Shown here in pieces: positions 24,542 through 32,638 of a stretch of 32,638 nucleotides of DNA. The position numbers were made by a program, and so were the translations under genes. Below the pieces are notes generated by a model that was not told the DNA's origin, made no database searches, and worked only from the letters and a program-made list of their open reading frames with translations. Every line of letters starts with the position of its first letter. Positions within the stretch are counted from its first letter, which is position 1. Source of the DNA: Bacillota bacterium (lineage in GTDB: Bacteria; Bacillota; Clostridia; Acetivibrionales; Acetivibrionaceae); the NCBI GenBank assembly GCA_023421115.1, contig JAEZUI010000028.1, forward strand, positions 1-32,638, written 5' to 3'.

Positions 24542-24571
24542 TAGACAAAAGTAACTTATAATGATTATAAT
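24542..24571 (+). promoter_or_regulatory. Promoter of the YaiI/YqxD gene
   Basis: TAGACA (24542-24547) and TATAAT (24566-24571) are separated by 18 bases, just after the pilT terminator and 37 bases before the ATG. Confidence 0.55.
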
Positions 24572-24607
24572 AGGATTAATATGAATAGGAAAGAGGATTT
24601 GATATAA

Positions 24608-25042
24608 ATGAAAATACTTGTTGATGCTGATGCGTGTCCGGTAAAAAAAATAATAGTAAATATAGCTAAGGAAAAAAATATACATGTAATAATGCTCATA
24701 GATACAAGTCATGAGATTAATGACGGGTATTCGGAAGTAATAATTGTTGATAAAGCGAGAGATTCTGTAGATTTTGCCCTTGTAAATAAAGTAGACAAAG
24801 GTGATATAGTAGTGACACAGGATTACGGTGTTGCAGCTATGGCTCTTGCTAAGGGAGCAAAAGCAATAAGTCAAAATGGGCTGATTTACTCCGATGAAAA
24901 TATGAACAAACTTTTATTTGAAAGGCATCTTTCTCAAAAGGTAAGAAGGTCTGGAAGTAGAGTGTCGGGACCGACAAAAAGAACAAAAGATCACGATGAA
25001 AAATTTGAAAAAGTTTTTAAAAATTTGTTGAGTAGTTTTTAA
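24608..25042 (+). CDS. YaiI/YqxD family protein (UPF0178, DUF188)
   Basis: A 144-residue member of the UPF0178 family, recognised from the N-terminal VDADACPVK, the central ARDSVDFALVNKVDKGDIVVTQDYG (quoted only in part by its DSVDF and GDIVVTQDYG blocks), and the conserved SGP-RT--D stretch near the C-terminus. The acidic residues suggest a PIN/NYN-like metal-dependent nuclease fold, but no function is established. The promoter at 24542 and the short 56-base gap to the next gene suggest co-transcription with the ABC exporter. Confidence 0.92.
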   Translation: MKILVDADACPVKKIIVNIAKEKNIHVIMLIDTSHEINDGYSEVIIVDKARDSVDFALVNKVDKGDIVVTQDYGVAAMALAKGAKAISQNGLIYSDENMNKLLFERHLSQKVRRSGSRVSGPTKRTKDHDEKFEKVFKNLLSSF

Positions 25043-25098
25043 AATAGATATAGGTATTTTGGTGCATGCAATTGAGATTTGTTTGGGAGGAAACTGAC

Positions 25099-26829
25099 TT
25101 GAAGAATTTTATCAGAATACTAAAACACGCGAAACCATATTGGAAGTATTTGATCATAACAGGTATAAGCCTGCTTGTAATTACGGCACTTAATCTTGTT
25201 ACTCCGTGGAAGGTAAGAGAATTGATTGATGTGCTGTCGGATGAGCAAATTAGCGGTAAGATAACAATAATACGAAATATTTCGATTATACTAGTTGGAG
25301 CTTACATGGCTAGGGCAGTATTTACTTATTTATATCGTTACTTAAGCCATGTGGCAGCATGGAAATTGGTTGCAGATATGAGAGTATTGGTGTATGAACA
25401 CTTGCAAAAGTTGTCCTTGAGCTTTTATCAGGATAAACAGACAGGACAGCTTATGTCAAGGGCAATCAACGACACGGCAGCGTTAGAGGTACTTATAGCC
25501 CATGCTGTTCCGGATCTTGTTACCAATATACTTATTCTTATAGGAACCGGGACTTTATTATTTGTAATTAATCCGCTTTTAGCGGCACTTACGCTTATAC
25601 CTATACCTTTTTTAATTTTAGGCGGAGTTCTTTTTGTGAAAAAAATACGACCCAATTTCAGAAAAGCTCAGGCCACTTTAGGGGATTTAAATGCAGTAGT
25701 TCAAGACAACATATCAGGAATTAAAGAGATTCAGGTTTTTAACCAGCAGACCAGAGAAAGTAAAAGAGTTGAGAAGCGAGCGAAAAATTATACTTCATCC
25801 ATTCTAAGTGCCCTAAAACTAAGTGCTATGTTCCACCCTATAGTTGAAATGGTGAGCTCATTAGGAACAGTTATTATTGTTGCATGCGGAGGATGGCTGG
25901 CCCTTAAGAATTATGTTTCAATAGCTGATATTGTTGGGTTTATAATGTTTTTAGGACTTTTTTATCAACCTATAACTACGCTTGCTAGAGTAATTGAGGA
26001 TTTACAACAGGCTTCGGCAGGAGCAGAAAGGATTTTTGAACTTTTAGACATCGAGTCGGATATTGTTGATAATAAAGATGCAAAGGAAATTGAAAGATCA
26101 AAAGGTGAAATTGCCTTTAGCAATGTCAGTTTTCATTATATCTCTGAAAGTCCTGTTCTAAAGAAAATCAGCTTTACAGCCAAACCAGGGAAAATGATAG
26201 CGTTAGTAGGACCCACCGGAGTGGGCAAAACAACAATAATAAGCCTTATTGCAAGGTTTTATGACCCTCTAGAGGGTAGGATATTGATTGATGGTATAAA
26301 CCTTAAAGATATAACTGTAGCTTCACTTAGGAACCAGATAAGCATTGTGCTGCAGGATATATTTCTTTTTAATGGAAGTGTAGCGGAGAATATAGCTTAT
26401 GGGAGTAAAGAGGCATCAATTGATGATATAGTTAAGGCGGCTAAAATTGCAAGGGCTCATGATTTTATTAATGAGTTGCCGGAAGGTTATGATACCGTAA
26501 TAGGGGAGAGGGGGGTAAAACTATCAGGGGGTCAGAAACAGCGTCTTTCAATTGCAAGAGCTGTTCTTCGAAATACCCCGATTTTGATACTGGATGAAGC
26601 AACTGCTTCCGTAGATGTTCAGACAGAAATACAGATTCAGCAAGCTATACAGGAGTTGGCCGGAAGCCGAACCATTATTGTAATCGCTCACAGGCTTTCT
26701 ACTGTTAAACAGGCAGATCAAATCCTAGTATTGAAGGAAGGGGAAATTGTTGAATCCGGTACCCATGAGGAGCTTGTCAATCAGGAGGGGTTATACAGTC
26801 AGCTTTGTGAAGTGCAATTTGGAGGCTAG
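25099..26829 (+). CDS. ABC transporter, fused permease and ATPase (MsbA/LmrA type)
   Basis: A 576-residue half-transporter of the ABC exporter class: an N-terminal six-helix membrane domain (about 1-310) and a C-terminal nucleotide-binding domain. Walker A is GPTGVGKTT, the signature is LSGGQKQR, Walker B is ILILDEATASVD, and the H-loop is IAHRLSTV. It should work as a homodimer, or with an unlinked partner, exporting lipid, drug or peptide; the substrate cannot be told. The frame opens at 25066, but GGGAGG at 25085-25090 lies 8 bases before a TTG at 25099-25101, followed by KNFIRILKHAKPYWKYL, the usual start of the family, so TTG is chosen. Its last 4 bases overlap the end of the convergent response regulator. 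Confidence 0.93.
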   Translation: MKNFIRILKHAKPYWKYLIITGISLLVITALNLVTPWKVRELIDVLSDEQISGKITIIRNISIILVGAYMARAVFTYLYRYLSHVAAWKLVADMRVLVYEHLQKLSLSFYQDKQTGQLMSRAINDTAALEVLIAHAVPDLVTNILILIGTGTLLFVINPLLAALTLIPIPFLILGGVLFVKKIRPNFRKAQATLGDLNAVVQDNISGIKEIQVFNQQTRESKRVEKRAKNYTSSILSALKLSAMFHPIVEMVSSLGTVIIVACGGWLALKNYVSIADIVGFIMFLGLFYQPITTLARVIEDLQQASAGAERIFELLDIESDIVDNKDAKEIERSKGEIAFSNVSFHYISESPVLKKISFTAKPGKMIALVGPTGVGKTTIISLIARFYDPLEGRILIDGINLKDITVASLRNQISIVLQDIFLFNGSVAENIAYGSKEASIDDIVKAAKIARAHDFINELPEGYDTVIGERGVKLSGGQKQRLSIARAVLRNTPILILDEATASVDVQTEIQIQQAIQELAGSRTIIVIAHRLSTVKQADQILVLKEGEIVESGTHEELVNQEGLYSQLCEVQFGG

Positions 26830-27521
26830 ACTCTGAATCTATAGCCGGCACCCCAAACAGTTTCGATATATTGAGGGTTGGATGGATCGGATTCGATTTT
26901 TTCTCTGATCCTTGCTATATGTACCGTAACAGTTGCAGCATCTCCTAAAGAATCCAAACCCCATATGCGTTCGAATAACTCCTCGCGTCCAAAAACTCTG
27001 TTGGGATTTTGAATCATAAATAAAAGAAGTTCATACTCCTTTTGTGCCATATTGATTTCTTTACCGTTTACAAATACTCTTCTTGAGTCTTTTTGAATTT
27101 CAAGACCTCTAACGGTAAAGGTTTCTGTTTGGATTTCGTTTGAATACTTGCTTTTAAGTCTTTCATACTTTGATATATGGGCATTTACTCTAGCGACAAG
27201 TTCTCCGGGGCTAAAGGGTTTGGTTATATAATCATCTGCTCCAAGGCCTAGCCCTCTAATCTTGTCGATTTCTTCTTTTTTTGCCGATACAAGCAAGATA
27301 GGTATATCCTTTGTATCACGGACGCGTTTAAGTATTTCAAATCCATCTATACCAGGCAGCATGATATCTAAAATCAAAAGATCAAACTCTTCTTCTTTAA
27401 TACAATTTAAGCCGCTTACTCCTTCTTGGCATATCTTAACTGAAAAGCCGTTTATCTCAAGATAGTCTTTTTCAAGTTCGCCTATACTCTGATCATCTTC
27501 AACAATAAGTATTTTTTTCAT
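26826..27521 (-). CDS. Response regulator, OmpR/PhoB family
   Basis: A 231-residue two-component regulator. The receiver domain (1-120) has the acidic pair ED-D at 8-10, the phosphoacceptor Asp52 (LLILDIMLPG), and Lys in TKPF. The C-terminal winged-helix DNA-binding domain (about 130-231) ends in the family motif GAGYRFRV. An in-frame GTG occurs four codons upstream, but ATG 27519-27521 with AAGGTGAG ahead is the better start; only one base separates it from the kinase stop. It is the last gene of the ABC-kinase-regulator operon, and its stop overlaps that of the ABC exporter on the other strand. Confidence 0.93.
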   Translation of the reverse strand: MKKILIVEDDQSIGELEKDYLEINGFSVKICQEGVSGLNCIKEEEFDLLILDIMLPGIDGFEILKRVRDTKDIPILLVSAKKEEIDKIRGLGLGADDYITKPFSPGELVARVNAHISKYERLKSKYSNEIQTETFTVRGLEIQKDSRRVFVNGKEINMAQKEYELLLFMIQNPNRVFGREELFERIWGLDSLGDAATVTVHIARIREKIESDPSNPQYIETVWGAGYRFRV

Positions 27522-27522
27522 T

Positions 27523-28971
27523 TCAATTCTCACCTTCCGATATTTTTTTTAAAGACATCATTATGCTTGTACCCTCATTTTCAACACTCCTAACCCATAT
27601 TAAGCCGCCATGTCCTTCTATTATCTGTTTTGCAATAGCAAGCCCTAATCCGCTTCCTTTCATTTTACTCCTTGCAGCATCAGCACGATAGAAACGGTCA
27701 AATATATGAGGGAGGTCTTCTTTGGCAATGCCTGCACCATTGTCTGAAGTTTCAATAATTACTGTTTTGTTGGTTTCTCTAAGTATTATCAGGATTTCTC
27801 CTTCGTTTTTGTTCATATATTTCTTGGAATTATCAATAATATTGGTGATAACTCTTCTTAGCCTCTCTCTGTCAATCATAACATGGGTTTCTTTATTAAG
27901 ACTATTTTGAAATTTAAGTTTTATGTTGGATTTTTCTAATTCAGGTTCGTTTTCCATTATGCAGTATTCAAAATACTTCACTACATCTGTTTTTTCAAAA
28001 TTAAAGGGAATTTGTTTTAAATCTAGTTTTGAATACAACAGTAAATCATCTATCATTGAATCTACCTGAACAGCTTTTGAATGTATGGTATGAAGGTATT
28101 TATCAACCTTTTCAGGGCTGTTGGCAACACCGTCAAAAATACCTTCAACATATCCTTTAATAGATGTTATCGGTGTCTTTAAGTCATGAGATATACTTGA
28201 AACCAACATTTTTCTGTTATCGTCATATTTCATTTGTGTATATACAGATTCTTTAAGTTTAAGTCTCATTTGTTCAAAGGATTTGCACAAGGCTCTGATT
28301 TCTTGGTCGCCATCTTCGATAACTTCATAATCAAGGTTGCCACGGCTAATCTCACCGGCGGCATCTTGGAGCTTTTTAAGGGGTGCAAGTATTCCTTTAG
28401 AAGAATTAATTGAAACAAGTACATTAGTAATTAAAAAGGAGATAAGAAAAAATACCATAGAAAAGTAGAAAAGTTTTTCTGAAGCAGAAGCTTCTTTACC
28501 TATAGGAGCAAGGAGAATAGCCCAACCATCAATTCCATCGCTAAATTTTATTGGTAGAACTTTGACTATATATGAGCCATCATTTAAGTCCACAGAATTG
28601 TTTAGTAAATTGTTCTTTTTTGCTTCAAGGCATTTTTCTATTTCTATAGGATTTATTGTTTTAGTTGAGAAAACAATGTCATACTTCTTCAACACAACTA
28701 TACAAGCGTTTAACTCTCTTAATTTTTCCGAAAGATATTGTTGGAAATCTTTTTGCAAAAGTTTTTCCGGATTGCCCTTTAGTAGATTACCATCAGCTGT
28801 AAAAAACTCGTATTGAATATCTGTGAGGTTTTGAATACTATCATAGCTTAAGTCGGCATTGAAAACATAAGAACTTATAAAAATAAATACAAAAGAAGCT
28901 ATAATGGTTATCAAAACCGGTATAGCTACTATTGCAGCATTTTGTATAATTAGTCGCTTTTTTAGACTCAT
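27523..28971 (-). CDS. Sensor histidine kinase
   Basis: A 482-residue membrane kinase. TM1 is at about 10-37, an extracytoplasmic sensor region at about 38-165, TM2 at about 167-188, and HAMP at about 189-242. The HisKA box SISHDLKTPITSIKGY has phospho-acceptor His262. The ATPase part has the N box (NIIDNSKKYM), DNGAGIAKEDL, the F box (FDRFYRAD) and GSGLGLAI. The sensor loop of about 130 residues is much longer than in the loop-less BceS-type kinases, so it may sense a ligand itself. The ATG follows GGGTG on the minus strand. The permease ends 19 bases upstream and the regulator follows directly. Confidence 0.93.
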   Translation of the reverse strand: MSLKKRLIIQNAAIVAIPVLITIIASFVFIFISSYVFNADLSYDSIQNLTDIQYEFFTADGNLLKGNPEKLLQKDFQQYLSEKLRELNACIVVLKKYDIVFSTKTINPIEIEKCLEAKKNNLLNNSVDLNDGSYIVKVLPIKFSDGIDGWAILLAPIGKEASASEKLFYFSMVFFLISFLITNVLVSINSSKGILAPLKKLQDAAGEISRGNLDYEVIEDGDQEIRALCKSFEQMRLKLKESVYTQMKYDDNRKMLVSSISHDLKTPITSIKGYVEGIFDGVANSPEKVDKYLHTIHSKAVQVDSMIDDLLLYSKLDLKQIPFNFEKTDVVKYFEYCIMENEPELEKSNIKLKFQNSLNKETHVMIDRERLRRVITNIIDNSKKYMNKNEGEILIILRETNKTVIIETSDNGAGIAKEDLPHIFDRFYRADAARSKMKGSGLGLAIAKQIIEGHGGLIWVRSVENEGTSIMMSLKKISEGEN

Positions 28972-28990
28972 AAATTCACCCGTTTATAAA

Positions 28991-29743
28991 TTATAGATCT
29001 CTTTTGTCAAAGAGGTAGTAACCTCCTGTAAAAAATATTATACCATAGCCTGCCATAATTAAAAATTCTCTTGTAATTTTAGTAATAAGCATTGTATCTG
29101 ATACCCAATGCATATGCCAGTCAAGCATGGAGGTTATAAATAAACTCGAATAAGGCGAAAATAGCTTACCCATTACAAAGCTTATTATATATAGCATTAT
29201 CGAAAGAAAAAATACTGCAGAACCACTTCTTAAAATGTTTGAAAAAAGTACGACTACCAAAGCCATAATCATAATGGGTAAAAGGGTGACAAGGTAAGAA
29301 ATAATAATTCTTATTATTCCAATAAATGTAATTGAAGTGAAATTGCATATCAGTCCTACAATTGTTGATAACAGCATTACAGCTAAAAGGTTAAGCATAA
29401 CAAAGAAGGCAATGGCCGTTATTTTTGCTGAGAATAGTTTAAATCTTGACACGGGTCTGGTTAGTGTGATCTTCATAGTGTTATGTGAAAATTCACCTGA
29501 AAATAAATCTATAGCTACAAGTGTTGTGAATAAGGGGAGTAAAGTATTTGCCAGTACGGATAAAACCGATATGGGAAAGACAGTGCTCTCTTTAAAAACC
29601 CCTATACCAACAGTACTCATGCCAATTGATATAAGTTTTCCAATTGCAATTACAGCTACCGAAATAATTAGTATAACTATCATTTTTTTCTTTTTATACA
29701 TTTTTTCTATCTCATTTATAACTGTTGCTTTAAATCCTTCCAT
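28991..29743 (-). CDS. ABC-2 type permease
   Basis: A 250-residue membrane protein with six predicted helices and the ABC-2 layout seen in bacitracin- and lantibiotic-resistance transporters. A basic N-terminal segment (EIEKMYKKKK) precedes the first helix, and DLFSGEFSHNTMKITLTRPVSR marks the conserved cytoplasmic loop (cited by its GEFSHNTMK core). The frame opens earlier, but GAGG ahead of the ATG at 29741-29743 fixes the start, which overlaps the end of the ATPase gene by 14 bases. This implies translational coupling. It is the partner of the ATPase at 29730-30455. Confidence 0.88.
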   Translation of the reverse strand: MEGFKATVINEIEKMYKKKKMIVILIISVAVIAIGKLISIGMSTVGIGVFKESTVFPISVLSVLANTLLPLFTTLVAIDLFSGEFSHNTMKITLTRPVSRFKLFSAKITAIAFFVMLNLLAVMLLSTIVGLICNFTSITFIGIIRIIISYLVTLLPIMIMALVVVLFSNILRSGSAVFFLSIMLYIISFVMGKLFSPYSSLFITSMLDWHMHWVSDTMLITKITREFLIMAGYGIIFFTGGYYLFDKRDL

Positions 29744-30455
29744 TTTTGTCAACCTCACTAATAAAGTAGTTTTCAAGTGTAGCGTAATTAGTCAGAATAT
29801 TTTGCATATAGTCTACACTTAGAAGTTTTCCTTCATAGATTACTCCTATTCTCGTACAGGTAAGCTCCACATCATGAATAAGGTGGCTTGATATAAAGAA
29901 AGTAGTATGCTCAGTCTCTGCTAATTTTTTAACTAGTTTTCTTATTTCAATCATGCCTTCTACGTCAAGGCCGTTTAGTGGCTCATCTAGAATAACCAGC
30001 TCAGGCTTTGAGAGGATGGCAGCAGATAACCCAAGGCGTTGTTTCATACCTAGAGAGAAGTTCCTAGCCTTTTCATTTCGGTATTTTAGAATTCCTGTAA
30101 GAGATAAAACTTCATCTATTCTGTTATCATCAATATTTTTGTAATACCTAGAGAAAAGTTTAAGATTTTCATATGCAGTCAGGTAGGGGTAGGATTCTGC
30201 TGTCTCAATAATGCAGCCTACACGTTGCATAGCTTTTTCATATTCATCAACAACGTTGTGACCAAAAAATTTAACCTCCCCGCTGTCAGCTTTCATAAGG
30301 CCTGTCATAATTTTCATTGCAGTTGTCTTGCCTGAACCATTTGGCCCTAAAAATCCGAAAATATCTCCTTTATATATGTCAAGGTTGAGATTGTTGATTC
30401 CTCGTCCATTTTTATACATTTTGGTAAGTTCCTTTATTTCAATAACCTTCTCCAT
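29730..30455 (-). CDS. ABC transporter ATP-binding protein (BcrA/ABC-2 type)
   Basis: A 241-residue ATPase with GPNGSGKTT (37-45), the variant signature FSLGMKQR and Walker B LVILDEPLNGLD, followed by the H-loop region ISSHLIHD. The sequence resembles bacitracin (BcrA) and lantibiotic-immunity ATPases. Eighteen upstream in-frame codons are rejected, because GGGGGT lies 6 bases before the ATG at 30453-30455. It is the first gene of a four-gene operon of ATPase, permease, kinase and regulator. Confidence 0.92.
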   Translation of the reverse strand: MEKVIEIKELTKMYKNGRGINNLNLDIYKGDIFGFLGPNGSGKTTAMKIMTGLMKADSGEVKFFGHNVVDEYEKAMQRVGCIIETAESYPYLTAYENLKLFSRYYKNIDDNRIDEVLSLTGILKYRNEKARNFSLGMKQRLGLSAAILSKPELVILDEPLNGLDVEGMIEIRKLVKKLAETEHTTFFISSHLIHDVELTCTRIGVIYEGKLLSVDYMQNILTNYATLENYFISEVDKNGRI

Positions 30456-30544
30456 TAATATACCCCCGTATTTATTTGGGATTACTGTTCTATTTACCTT
30501 TAAACGCATTTTTTGAGATTTCTAATTCAAGTGTTATAATAAGC

Positions 30545-30617
30545 ACCGGAGTGATTAGGATCATAATTGTTGCATCTTATTACTAAGAGCCTAAAGAAAT
30601 TAGCCTAATACTCCGGT
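30545..30617. repeat. Inverted repeat with 14-bp arms ahead of the ABC-2 operon
   Basis: ACCGGAGT-G-ATTAGG (30545-30559) is the reverse complement of CCTAATACTCCGGT (30604-30617), apart from one bulged base, with a 44-base spacer. No T run follows on either strand, so it is a poor terminator. It lies between the secreted-protein gene and the operon and could be an RNA structure or a protein site. Confidence 0.6.
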
Positions 30618-30639
30618 TTATAGTATTAGATTACAATAT

Positions 30640-31896
30640 TTAGTCCTCAAATACTCTTGTAAAAGTAGGGTCTATATATTTTGGAATTGAATAATTCTTT
30701 ATTACATAATCAATATAAAAATAAATTTTTCCTGTACTATCTTCCAAATTTATACTTACAGTGCCTATATCGACTTGGTCCTTTGTTAATTCAAATTGAG
30801 CACTATCATACCCTTTTACTTCGGCATTAAAATCATATTCCAGTTTGTCTTTAGAATAGTCTTCATATTCTGCCTTGTAAGTCTCAAAGTACTTACCTGA
30901 AAGATGTTTGTCATCAATGCTTTCTATTACTACAATTCTTTCACCTATTTTTGTAAAGGCGTTGTTTTCATCAATGACTATGTCTTGTTTGTATTTTCCG
31001 ATGTATTTTTGTTGTGTGCTTACATTTAGTGAGTTATTTTCATAATTTTTTTCTATTTTTTTATCTGTAAGATCTGGTTTGGTAACAATGGTTGAATTAA
31101 TATCATAAGTTCTTAATAAAACCTCAAGAGTTAGTTCGTGAGCTGTACCGTCCTCACATTTGCCTGATATAACCCCTGAACCGTAAATTCTTTCAAGTAT
31201 ACCATCTTTATTTACTGTAGCTTTTCCGCTAACGCTTTTTATAAAAACATCATTTTGAATTTTCGGGAAGACATCATCTATTCCTACACCTAGGTCAGGG
31301 ATAGTACGCTTGATTGCGAAGGATGATATTGCATTGACCAAAGCAGGAATTTGAGCATTATCAAGCGAACCCGAAAATTCTTTGCTGCCATCGGAATTTT
31401 CTTTAACAAGTACATAATCTTTGAGATTACCTATACCGGCATCAATAATTTTTTCAACATCTTTCACTTCATCTTCTTCAAAAATATCATTGTTTTGAGG
31501 GCGTTCTATTTGTTGTGCATATTCATAAACTTGATAAGTATCATTCCAGGAATTGTACCATATGTTACAATTTCTATCATAATATGATTCGGATTTGTCT
31601 GTTTTGCCATTATAGTATTCGGCTATAGATTTATTCTGTGAAGAACCGGAGGTGTTATCTACTTTGCTAGTTTGAGTAGAACTGTAAAAAACTTTTTCGT
31701 TATCTTTTATTGTGATAGAAAATTGAGCAGTAAAACTATCAAGGTTTTTAGCACATGATTTTGACGTGTGCTTTATTGCTTGTTTTAGATGTTCATATCC
31801 TGATGTGGACAATATGTCCGCAAAGGCAGTTGAGACAAGTAATGTTGCTCCTAATGTAAAGCTTAAAGCCATCATTAGCTTTTTGTTTTTTATCAT
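30640..31896 (-). CDS. Secreted protein of unknown function
   Basis: A 418-residue protein with a clear signal peptide (MIKNKK, hydrophobic core, cleavage after STAFA at about 26), no lipobox and no other membrane segment. The mature part starts DILSTSGYEHLKQA and is rich in Lys, Asp, Glu and Tyr, with beta-type segments. I do not recognise a named family, though similar starts are seen in secreted Firmicute proteins next to ABC transporters. The layout could suit a LolA-like or antifungal-like beta fold. The ribosome binding site is AGGAGAG. It lies upstream of the ABC-2/two-component operon on the same strand, separated by an inverted repeat. Confidence 0.8.
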   Translation of the reverse strand: MIKNKKLMMALSFTLGATLLVSTAFADILSTSGYEHLKQAIKHTSKSCAKNLDSFTAQFSITIKDNEKVFYSSTQTSKVDNTSGSSQNKSIAEYYNGKTDKSESYYDRNCNIWYNSWNDTYQVYEYAQQIERPQNNDIFEEDEVKDVEKIIDAGIGNLKDYVLVKENSDGSKEFSGSLDNAQIPALVNAISSFAIKRTIPDLGVGIDDVFPKIQNDVFIKSVSGKATVNKDGILERIYGSGVISGKCEDGTAHELTLEVLLRTYDINSTIVTKPDLTDKKIEKNYENNSLNVSTQQKYIGKYKQDIVIDENNAFTKIGERIVVIESIDDKHLSGKYFETYKAEYEDYSKDKLEYDFNAEVKGYDSAQFELTKDQVDIGTVSINLEDSTGKIYFYIDYVIKNYSIPKYIDPTFTRVFED

Positions 31897-32204
31897 GATA
31901 TATCTCTCCTATAAATAATTTTAGGAAGTACTTCCATAGCCTAATTCTAAAATATATATATTGAATCCATCTAAAGTATCTCTAAACAAATTATAAACAT
32001 TTATTGCATAAAAATAAAGTAAGGCTTTTTAAAACATTAATAAATATCTCTAATGCAAAATCTATAAAAGCATATATGTTTGTAAGGTAAAAAGAAGTCT
32101 TTTTATAAATTACCATAAGATGAAATTCAATAATGAAGTAATACTATTGAAAAGAGTACTATTTTCTTCTATATATAAATAAAAAGCATTTTAATGGTTT
32201 GTTA

Positions 32205-32233
32205 TGGACACGATTGTTCTTTTATAGTATAAG
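32205..32233 (+). promoter_or_regulatory. Candidate distal rRNA promoter (P1)
   Basis: TGGACA (32205-32210) and TATAAG (32228-32233) are 17 bases apart, about 290 bases upstream of the stronger promoter at 32499. The stretch 31897-32204 holds only AT-rich DNA with no gene seen. Confidence 0.4.
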
Positions 32234-32498
32234 TTTGTTTTAAGACTTGCATTGGAATGTATTTAATTATATATCCGAATTTATGAATTATAGATAATAA
32301 AGAAGAATAGTGAATTCTAATCAAGAATAAGCGACCTAAATTCATTTGTTGAGGGAATATGGAGGTAATACCTGATTGAAGGAAAGTGAAATAGGTGATA
32401 TATTGTTAAAGCTGTCGCTGACGCCAACTACAAAAAACACTTAAAAGTAAGACGTAAAGCTAGTTGGAAGTCAAAACGAAAAAAGATTTTAAAAAGTG

Positions 32499-32527
32499 TT
32501 GACAAGAATGAAGCGACATGTTAACAT
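32499..32527 (+). promoter_or_regulatory. rRNA operon promoter (P2)
   Basis: A consensus TTGACA (32499-32504) and TAACAT (32522-32527) are separated by exactly 17 bases. An A/T-rich stretch lies just upstream, as in an UP element. It feeds the 16S leader that follows. Confidence 0.75.
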
Positions 32528-32533
32528 AAGATT

Positions 32534-32638
32534 CCGCGCTGATGAAGCGAGGATCATGGACTTTGAAAAGTAAACAGTGTAAGACGATAAGGAACTCGTT
32601 AATTAATTGAGTAACTTGCGAACAAATATACGCGAGTA
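32534..32638 (+). other. Leader of a 16S rRNA operon with boxA-like antitermination site
   Basis: CTTTGAAAAGTAAACAGTG (32561-32579) matches the stretch CTTTGAAAACTGAACA that commonly precedes 16S rRNA genes in Firmicutes and acts as a boxA-like site. The mature 16S gene should begin a short distance beyond the window; none of its sequence was recognised here. An upstream CCAACTA...TAGTTGG hairpin (32424-32467) belongs to the promoter region. Confidence 0.6.

Overview
The window is AT-rich DNA from a low-GC, Gram-positive anaerobe of the class Clostridia. The best pointers are a secreted esterase carrying a duplicated type I dockerin (a cellulosome plug), a decayed S-layer-homology fragment, and an mdh plus malic enzyme pair arranged like the malate shunt of Clostridium thermocellum. 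Together they suggest a cellulosome-forming relative of the C. thermocellum / Ruminiclostridium / Acetivibrio group; the species cannot be fixed from the sequence. There is no phage, transposase or CRISPR array, and no tRNA was seen. The right edge runs into the leader of an rRNA operon.

Layout. 1-660: start of a minus-strand gene that leaves the window, a GC-rich structured leader in front of it, and a frameshifted remnant of a small membrane protein. 678-4394: a predicted AAA-ATPase/PD-(D/E)XK protein and PolX. 4395-8529: SLH remnant, a membrane zinc-ribbon/TPR protein, and a U32-like Cys-rich protein. 8721-12855: a GreA/B-type factor and serA (convergent, sharing one terminator), then a promoter, a probable Mn2+ riboswitch of the yybP-ykoY class and a lone P-type ATPase nucleotide-binding domain, then a PAQR/hemolysin III protein. 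13035-17164: a membrane-anchored MutS-like ATPase convergent with topoisomerase III. 17415-17666: a non-coding element with 48-bp imperfect terminal inverted repeats (MITE-like). 17803-22839: the cellulosomal double esterase, malic enzyme and malate dehydrogenase. 23374-26829: pilT, a YaiI/YqxD protein and an ABC exporter. 26826-31896 (minus): a secreted protein, then an ABC-2 ATPase, its permease, a histidine kinase and a response regulator. 31897-32638: rRNA promoter region and 16S leader.

How the genes work together. mdh and malic enzyme form a two-gene operon converting oxaloacetate to pyruvate through malate. The ABC-2 ATPase, permease, kinase and regulator overlap or nearly touch and look like one envelope-stress or peptide-resistance module, with the secreted protein upstream as a possible partner. 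The most striking regulatory feature is at 10996-11972: promoter, Mn2+-type aptamer, an overlapping intrinsic terminator, and then a coding region that keeps only the ATP-binding domain of a cation pump. Several genes (TPR protein, serA, trhA, the ABC exporter) have TTG starts that are clearly placed by their ribosome binding sites.
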